Below, in pieces: positions 57,641 to 64,000 of a stretch of DNA of 64,000 nt. Location of the stretch: positions 39,717,944 through 39,781,943 of the forward strand of contig CM070572.1 in NCBI GenBank assembly GCA_036346355.1, read 5' to 3'. The notes beneath the pieces are model-generated. The model did not search any database. It was given only the letters and a program-made list of their open reading frames with translations, and was not told the origin of the DNA. Source of the stretch: Rhipidocladum racemiflorum. Lineage: Eukaryota > Streptophyta > Magnoliopsida > Poales > Poaceae. The position numbers and the translations under genes are program-made. Position 1 is the stretch's first letter. Every line of letters begins with the position of its first letter.

Positions 57641-57819
57641 CCCTTGTCCTCCTCCGGCTCCCCCTCCCCTCCCCCCTCGTCCTCACCTCCAGGTCCTCCA
57701 CCCCCACCACCCAACCACCTACCTATCCCGCGCGCACCCCACTTCGCGCGAGACTGGGCTCGCGCGGCCGGCGGAACCCCGCGGCGAGCCTGTCCTCTCC
57801 GTGCCGCGCCTCGCCACAG
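57640..57819 (+). other. Probable 5' untranslated leader exon of the MAPKKK gene
   Basis: This GC- and CT-rich stretch ends CTCGCCACAG at 57819 and is followed by GTCAGC, a good donor. It has the composition of a grass first exon and no long frame resembling the protein encoded at 62522. It is inferred to splice to the acceptor at 62464 (TTTACACATAG), giving a first intron of 4645 bp. Additional untranslated exons inside the intron cannot be excluded. Confidence 0.6.
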
Positions 57820-60800
57820 GTCAGCCCCCCTCCTCCCCTCTCGTCCTATTGAATGCGGCCGTTGTTTGTGCTCGTTGCGTGGGGTGGATCTAGGACAGAT
57901 GCGAGGGCTCGGGATTCGGGGTGTTGCATCGGGGTGATTCGGTCGCGGGGGCGGTGGAGGATGCGGGGGGTCGGGGAGTTGTGGTAATGCTCTGTTCGCT
58001 GCGTTGGTCAACGCCGCGAGGGTTTGACCTTGCGTCCCTCGGACGATGGGCGAGCTGGATGAGAGAGAGAGGTCGGCTGCGCTGGTTGGTTTCCCGATTA
58101 GGTCACACGATGGTGGTGATGCGTGCAAGGTTACGAACGCTCGTTGGTCAACGGAGGTGGTGGTTTGATCGAGTTTGGGGTTTTAGGCTGCGCCCTGCGA
58201 GTGGCCGGCTCCAGGTTATGGAATTAGGGGTTTCGTTGGTATGGTCGGTGTTGTACTATGCGTAGCCTCTGTCGCCGGTATAACTGTTCTGTTTGAAATT
58301 GGTGGGTTTTTTGGCCTGTTCTAAAAGAGCCGTGGCTGCCTTTGACCTATGATATGGTATAGTTGCTCATCCAGTACTAGCGTGGCTACTGCGATTACTC
58401 GCTGGAATTTGGTTTTGGTCTTTTGGCGGCAAGCGGCCTGTACTGGTTTTCAAACCCTGGAATCCTGGATGAGTGTACATGTTAGTCAAACATGGGACTA
58501 TTGAGTTGATGTGATCATTGCTCACATATTCACATCTGGTTACCTGTGGCGGTGCCTTCACCTTTTGTCTTTCTCTATTTCTTTCTTTTTGAATGTAAGT
58601 TAGTTGTGGAGTCCGACGGTGACTGGAGTCTGAAGTTTGATAGTGATTGCTTTTATAATCTGGGGTGGAAGGGAGACTGGAAACTTTGAAATGCAGCATG
58701 GTAGATTTGTTTTGTCCGTGGTGGGCGTGAAACAGCTGTAGATATGAGATCATGTTGTGTGTTGAGTTGGTGAAACTTTGAAAAATTCAACAACTTCATT
58801 TTTTTTTGTTTGAAGGTTTGATTTAAGTTAGAACTCGAATTGCTGAAATGTTGATAGATAGTCTGCTTACTGTATGCACTGTTAGTTGGATCCTACGACT
58901 CACGCTGTTGGCCTGTCATGCTGCATAAACTAGACAGCTTTTGGTGAGATGACTGGTCTCAATCACTCTTTGTGTACTTGAGTACACCAGAAGTCTGAAG
59001 CTCTGAGCAACTTGTTTCTAGTTCCGCTCCTACGTGGCAAGCAAGTTAAAATAATAGAAGCTATGGTATTATCTGTTCTTATTGTACTGACAAATATGAG
59101 AACCAGCATCCTGTAGCAAGGAAATAATTTCCATTAACACTATATTTACATAAATTTGAATAAGGATGTATCTATACATTATACCTGTTGATGTAATGTT
59201 TTAAAAAAAGTGATGGAAATGGGGTATAAGCGATGTGCACTGCTCAAGCAAGAGATTGAGTGCATTAATTATTTTGACAGAAAGACTATTGGTTGGTTAT
59301 GAACGTAAGTGATGTGAGTCCCATGAGGATGCATATGTTGATTTGATGGAAATACTATGGCTGTATTAACAAGGTCAGATTAATTTGTTGGGGATTTGAT
59401 AATAGTTCAAAATATGTTCACATGATATGTTCATTATATTGAAATTGAGTAGCATGAATAAAAGGATCATTCATATTTCATGGTGACCCTCTTATGTATG
59501 ATGTGTTGGCCAACAATTGTCGAACCCGGGAGTAACACCCCTGGATTCTCTTTGTATTCTGTACTAGTCTATGAAAACCTAGTACTCATAGTAAAACAAA
59601 TATGATATCACAACATATCAAACACATTCATTAATTAAATTATTAGAGTTTTACAATATGAATGGTTTGCAAGCCAACTTAGAATATAATAGCGGAAAGT
59701 AGAAAGTAGAAAGTAGCGGTGGGGTCCAGCAGATTGCCATATGCAATCGACTGGGGAAGCAACCTACTCGTAGAGATCCTCACCAGTGTAGCAGTGCTCT
59801 TCCTCTAAAACAAAAAATATAGCAAGGTGAGTACATAGTGTACTCCACAAGCCACATATGAAATGCAGTAATAATGTAAGGATCACAAAGGTAGGCTTGA
59901 TAGGGTTAGTTTGAGCATAAAGCAACAATTGAAATTCAATGAGTAATTTCCAATGCGTATAGTAAAACTGAGTTTTAATTAAATTTTCAACATGGGATCT
60001 AATCCAGAGTCCAATCCAACTTTTCCCAAATGGACTCACTCCATTTGTAAACCATTTTCTGAAAAAACATCTTTGGAGACCAAAGTCTAATCCGTGAAAT
60101 GCTTTGCTCAGCATGCCCATGACCGAGGGCTCAGTTAATCGATTAGTTTTACACCCTGTAGAGGTTGTACAACTTCACCCACAAGATATGATCATTTCTT
60201 ATTGCCTCACAATTAACACACTTTCTTTGGTGTGTGGTAGAGAGATCATGACAAGACTTTTACAAGGTGTCATTCCAAAGCAGTCATACCCGCTAAGGTT
60301 CCACCGCGACAGGATTAAACCGCCCTAGTCAGATGCCCCCTCTTACACCATGTGGCTGTCTACCTGACACCACATTCAACGGATTGGCACAGCCAACAAT
60401 GGAGTTGCAAATTAGCTAGCCAGGTATGTCCCATACCAGATTTGTGGTATTACGGATAGGCTTTACAATCAGGAGCTCACAGACCGATCCTTAATTGACT
60501 GGGCGAGCTTATCACAAACCCAGAACCATGGTGCAGCCACTTGACAACCATTCTCGCCCAGTCTAATCCGCATTTTCACTTTGTTTTAAACCATATCAAT
60601 TTTTGTAACATTCCACGGCACACCAATGCCAAGGAATAACCTTTATCACAAAAGCATCTTTGTTTGGCTTAAATTCTCCCAAAAAAAGAACATAAATTCA
60701 GGTCTAAGCATGTCTAAACCATTTATTATATAGCACTAGTACATACTGTATTAATGTACCAACTAGTGAGATTTTGCTTAAGGCTACAATGGTACGAGGG

Positions 60801-62464
60801 TTTCAATGTCAAATTTGGTCATAACAATTAGGAGGTAACTATTCATTTAAACTGGGATTTAAATTACACTGATAAAATTATGCATGCAATGATTTCAATC
60901 AAAATATAACTTAAAAATCTGGGATCAACATGATCAAAAAGTGTAACTTGCCTTGCTCGATGTGTTGGTGCTCTGGATCGTCGACTTGGTACTCCTCCGA
61001 TTCTCCTAAATCTATACGTAAAAAAATAACCAAATTCAAATAAAATCCAAATAAATACAAACAAAATCCAAAACTGGTATAAATAGGTAGATTATAATTT
61101 TATATGAATTTAGGAAGAAAAATGGAGTCAAACGGAGGAGAACGGACTCCTAGAAGATTTAAATAATGGAAAATGACAGAGAAAACACTATTTCAGATTT
61201 TCCAGAATTTTGGAATTTTATTTCTAAAGGAAATTCTGAATTATTTTGTCAACATAAGTAAGCAGGGATTTTATGAAATTTGGAGTTTTCTTTATGAAGG
61301 AAAATTGGATTATGATGTCAGCGTGACGTAATGATGACGTTAGCAAGGGATTTAGATTTTTGGTCGAATTATTTTCTAATTGGAAAATGACGGTGGGCCA
61401 CTGACATGTGGGCCCGGGTCTATGGACAGGGTCCACGGACTCACTCCCGTCCACCGTGGACTTGGCACGCTGGACGCTGCGGTGGCGCGGGGGGACCGAT
61501 GGACACCGGCACGTCTCAGCGCGGCGGAGGACGGTGAGGGGCGGGGAAGCAAGAGCGCGGAATGGGTAATCCTGTGCACACGTTTTGGGTACACGGGAAC
61601 CATGGTAGCGGCAGTGGTGAGCATAGAGGCGGCAGCGCGCATGGGTGGACAGCGGTGATGGTGTTACAACATGGCTCCGGCGAAGTGAGAGGGAGCACGA
61701 GGTAGAACGCGTTGCGGGGAAGGTTATGGTGTGGACGGTCTCGGTGATGCTGTACGGATGATGATTGCATACCATTTACTGGATCCACACTCAAGTTGAT
61801 AGAGTTGACTCACTACATTGAGTTGAACCTTTGCAAACCATTGTATCCACAATCTGTAGGATAATGCAATCTGAAGCTGTGAATTCATAATCTCAAATTT
61901 TAATATATATAGTTAAAACACAGAACTTCTGTTTGGTTTGTTCTAAGTTTATATCCTCATTATTACAGTAGAACTACCCGTATAAACATGTCTACACTCA
62001 TACAAAGTGTTGCAAAGCTACATAAAAGGAAAAAAGGGTTCTTCTCTGTTTAAGAGATATATGTCTGCATTGCTGGTGTAGTTGCATGGAGCTGTGGGGT
62101 CGATTTTTGGTTTGATAGTTTGCACTTGGTAAGCCAGGAAAAAATGTTCGACATGAATATTGAATTCTGTCCTGGTCAGTGAGAGCGGGGTTATATTCAT
62201 GTGCTGGCCTCATGATCCTTGTATTATAAATGACACTCGAACACAGCTAGTGGATTAGGACCTAACGCGCAACTGGCATTTGACTGAAGTCTATTTTCAT
62301 TTTTGCTGCTGAATATCTACTGCACTTTTGGCATGACTGCATGAATGCAGAAGTGTTTTTTGTTCCATTACTTTCTCTAGTTCTAGGAAAGGAGCATGCA
62401 CACCTAATAGTCGGACCACGTGTTTAATCTAACCAATTTGTTTTGCTCCTTCGTTTACACATAG
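57820..62464 (+). other. Long first intron of the MAPKKK gene
   Basis: T-rich intron-like sequence runs through most of 57820-59510 and 61790-62464. Between them lies an LTR fragment. No coding exon was recognised. The 3' border is TTTACACATAG at 62464. Confidence 0.6.
59518..61790 (-). repeat. LTR fragment of the long-LTR gypsy family, minus orientation
   Basis: It starts TGTCGAACCCGGGAGTAAC at 59518. Read on the minus strand, the segment around 61000-60920 (GGCAAGTTACACTTTTTGAT, then CATGTTGATCCC) matches the segment at 21350-21385 of the solo LTR at 19390-22876. The GC-rich block at 61380-61700 corresponds to that LTR's GC block. The start of the LTR, expected beyond 61790, was not found, so the right border is approximate and the copy is probably truncated. 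Confidence 0.65.
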
Positions 62465-62478
62465 GTTGACCTTGTAGG

Positions 62479-62496
62479 ATGAAAGACATAAAATGA
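62479..62496 (+). promoter_or_regulatory. Short upstream open reading frame in the MAPKKK leader
   Basis: In the leader part of the second exon (62465-62521), ATG 62479 opens a 5-codon frame ending TGA at 62494-62496. A second ATG at 62493 opens a frame that overlaps the main start in another frame. Both could lower translation from ATG 62522. This is seen in the sequence; the regulatory effect is inferred. Confidence 0.5.
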
Positions 62497-62521
62497 TTCT
62501 ATATTTGAAGATATTTTGGAG

Positions 62522-63938
62522 ATGGATGATCTGCCAGATGATCAAGGGCAATCCGATACACGCTCATCAGATCCAAATTGGTGGCCCACACACGTGGAAC
62601 AGAAATTCCAATCCATTTCCCTGACTCAACAGGAAAAGAATTTGGATTCTGCAGATTCGTCCCTTGACTGTAGGGAAGTTAACCATTCATTACGGGTTGC
62701 TCAGACATTATGGTCTACTGGATCTCTATCAAGTCCAATACCTAATGGTTTCTATTCAATTATTCCAGTAAGTGGATATTATTTGAGACATGGAGTAGTT
62801 AAAAATACGAGCAACTTATTTGTACATTTTTTTTCATCTCCTCATTTTGAATGCAGGATAAGAAACTCAAGGAGTGTTTTGACACTATTCCTTCTCCAGA
62901 TGACCTTTTTACCCTTGGAATAGAGGGATTCAAAGCTGAAATAATTCTTGTAGACTTAGAGAAGGATAAAAAGCTATCCGCAATAAAGCAGCTATGCACA
63001 GCGCTGGTTAAAGGATTGAATTCTAACCCTGCTGCAATGATAAAAAAGGTTGCAGGTTTGGTAAGTTCTCTCTGAGATTCCTTATGCAATGGAGGACAGT
63101 GGTTATATCTTGTTTTCTTGATTCATAACACTTTATGCTGCAATCTTTTCATGGTCAATTGCTTTAGAAATAGTTTACAAAAACATTTCCTACTTGGAAC
63201 TGTTCCATTTTGTTGTTCTGCAACGTTTTGCACCCTTTGATTCTTGTCTTTGGTGGACTATACTTGCTGCTCGAAGTATAAATAATGCTTTTCTAAATCA
63301 TAGATTGTTTTTTTGTTACTTGTTTTTCAATCCTGTACAGGTGTCGTCTTAATTACACATAGTTTCCTACGAACTTAAAGTATTCGATGACCATTGTAGG
63401 TTTCTGACTTCTATAAGCGATCAAACCCGCAGCTCAGTCCTGCAAGAACTTCCTCTGAAGAAATTTCTCATTTCATGGAAAACCGGGGAGTTCGATTGCT
63501 GGGGCAGATAAGACATGGATCTTGTAGGCCCAGAGCAATATTGTTTAAAGTTCTTGCCGACTCTGTTGGTATAGATTGTAAGCTGCTGGTGGTACATTTT
63601 CTTACCTTCTCATTAGTATGTTTGAAATTTGAAATGGGATTATTCTCCACCTGTGAAATTCCTGAACCCTACATTAGTATGATTTTTTAACATGTGCAGG
63701 GCATTCCAAATGAAGAATCTCATGAATACGACGACTCATCCAAACATATGTCTGTTGTGGTTGTGGTGAAGTCTGCTGAGTTTCTTGTGGATCTAATGCG
63801 TTTTCCAGGACAACTAGTTCCATTGTCATCCAAGGCTATCATCACATCCCATATATCTGCAGCTGGAGAGAGTGACTCAGCTGACTATGATTCTTGTGAT
63901 TCTCCTCTTGAACCTAGTAGTCCTTTGTGCTCTCAACG
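62522..63938 (+). CDS. Raf-like MAPKKK with EDR1/CTR1-type regulatory domain, N-terminal part (continues beyond window)
   Basis: Four coding exons are joined by GT-AG introns: 62522-62767, 62857-63060, 63400-63591 and 63700-63938 (donor GTATGC, phase 2). The ATG at 62522 gives MDDLPDDQGQSD. The conserved part begins LWSTGSLSSPIPNGFYSIIP and continues with AMIKKVAGL, NRGVRLLGQIRHGSCRPRAI, LMRFPGQLVPLSSKAI and HISAAGESDSADYDSCDSPL. This is the EDR1 domain (PF14381) that precedes the kinase in plant Raf-like MAPKKKs. The closest relatives I recall are Arabidopsis At3g58640/At2g42640, and the EDR1/CTR1 relatives act in stress and hormone signalling. No stop or frameshift is seen, so the gene looks functional. 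The kinase domain lies past 64000. Confidence 0.92.
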
Positions 63939-64000
63939 GTATGCTTGTGTGTGTTTTTAATGATATCTGTTTCTGGTGACGGTTAACTTATAGATGTCAT

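Noticed and set aside
61661..61670. TGTTACA as the possible right end of the intronic LTR
   Set aside because: The next bases, ACATG, do not match the left-flank ACAAT, and GC-rich LTR-like sequence continues beyond, so this was not accepted as the border.

Overview
The window is plant nuclear DNA and almost certainly comes from a grass. It is about 57 kb of nested transposable elements lying against the first exons of one ordinary host gene. The grass call rests on long, GC-rich CACTA and Ty3/gypsy elements, a gypsy element with an antisense gene in its 3' region, LTRs of about 2.2 to 3.5 kb, and the GC-rich 5' leader of the host gene. The species cannot be fixed from the sequence.

Left block (1-11278): a Ty1/copia retrotransposon on the minus strand, truncated by the window edge, with decayed reverse transcriptase and RNase H. 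A CACTA (En/Spm) DNA transposon (1608-6845, target duplication CTT) has landed precisely in its RNase H region. This CACTA carries exon fragments of at least three host genes, all on the minus strand: acyl-CoA oxidase, cytochrome c1 and a DUF547 protein.

Second block (11321-33959): a probable non-autonomous CACTA of about 3.5 kb, with Ptta/En/Spm transposase remnants, swollen to about 22.6 kb by later insertions. These are three minus-strand solo LTRs of one family, a different plus-strand solo LTR, and a complete non-coding LTR retrotransposon (24641-33585). Target duplications mark nearly every layer.

Third block (34586-57177): at least two more CACTA elements. One has a Transposase_24/Ulp1-type gene. 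A TNP2 transposase gene nearby is split by a Ty3/gypsy element of the Tat type (43243-54603). The gypsy element has a mutated gag-pol and an intron-containing antisense gene. A fragment of an XH-domain gene (FDM/IDN2 family, RNA-directed DNA methylation) lies just inside one CACTA end. The TNP2 gene is joined, in one open frame, to the BED/hAT N-terminus of a truncated hAT element that ends about 460 bp upstream of the host gene.

Right block (about 57.2-64 kb): the 5' part of a Raf-like MAPKKK gene with an EDR1/CTR1-type regulatory domain on the plus strand. It has a 5' leader exon, a first intron of about 4.6 kb holding an LTR fragment, and four further exons; the kinase domain lies beyond the window. 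No RNA gene, CRISPR array or other intact host gene was seen.
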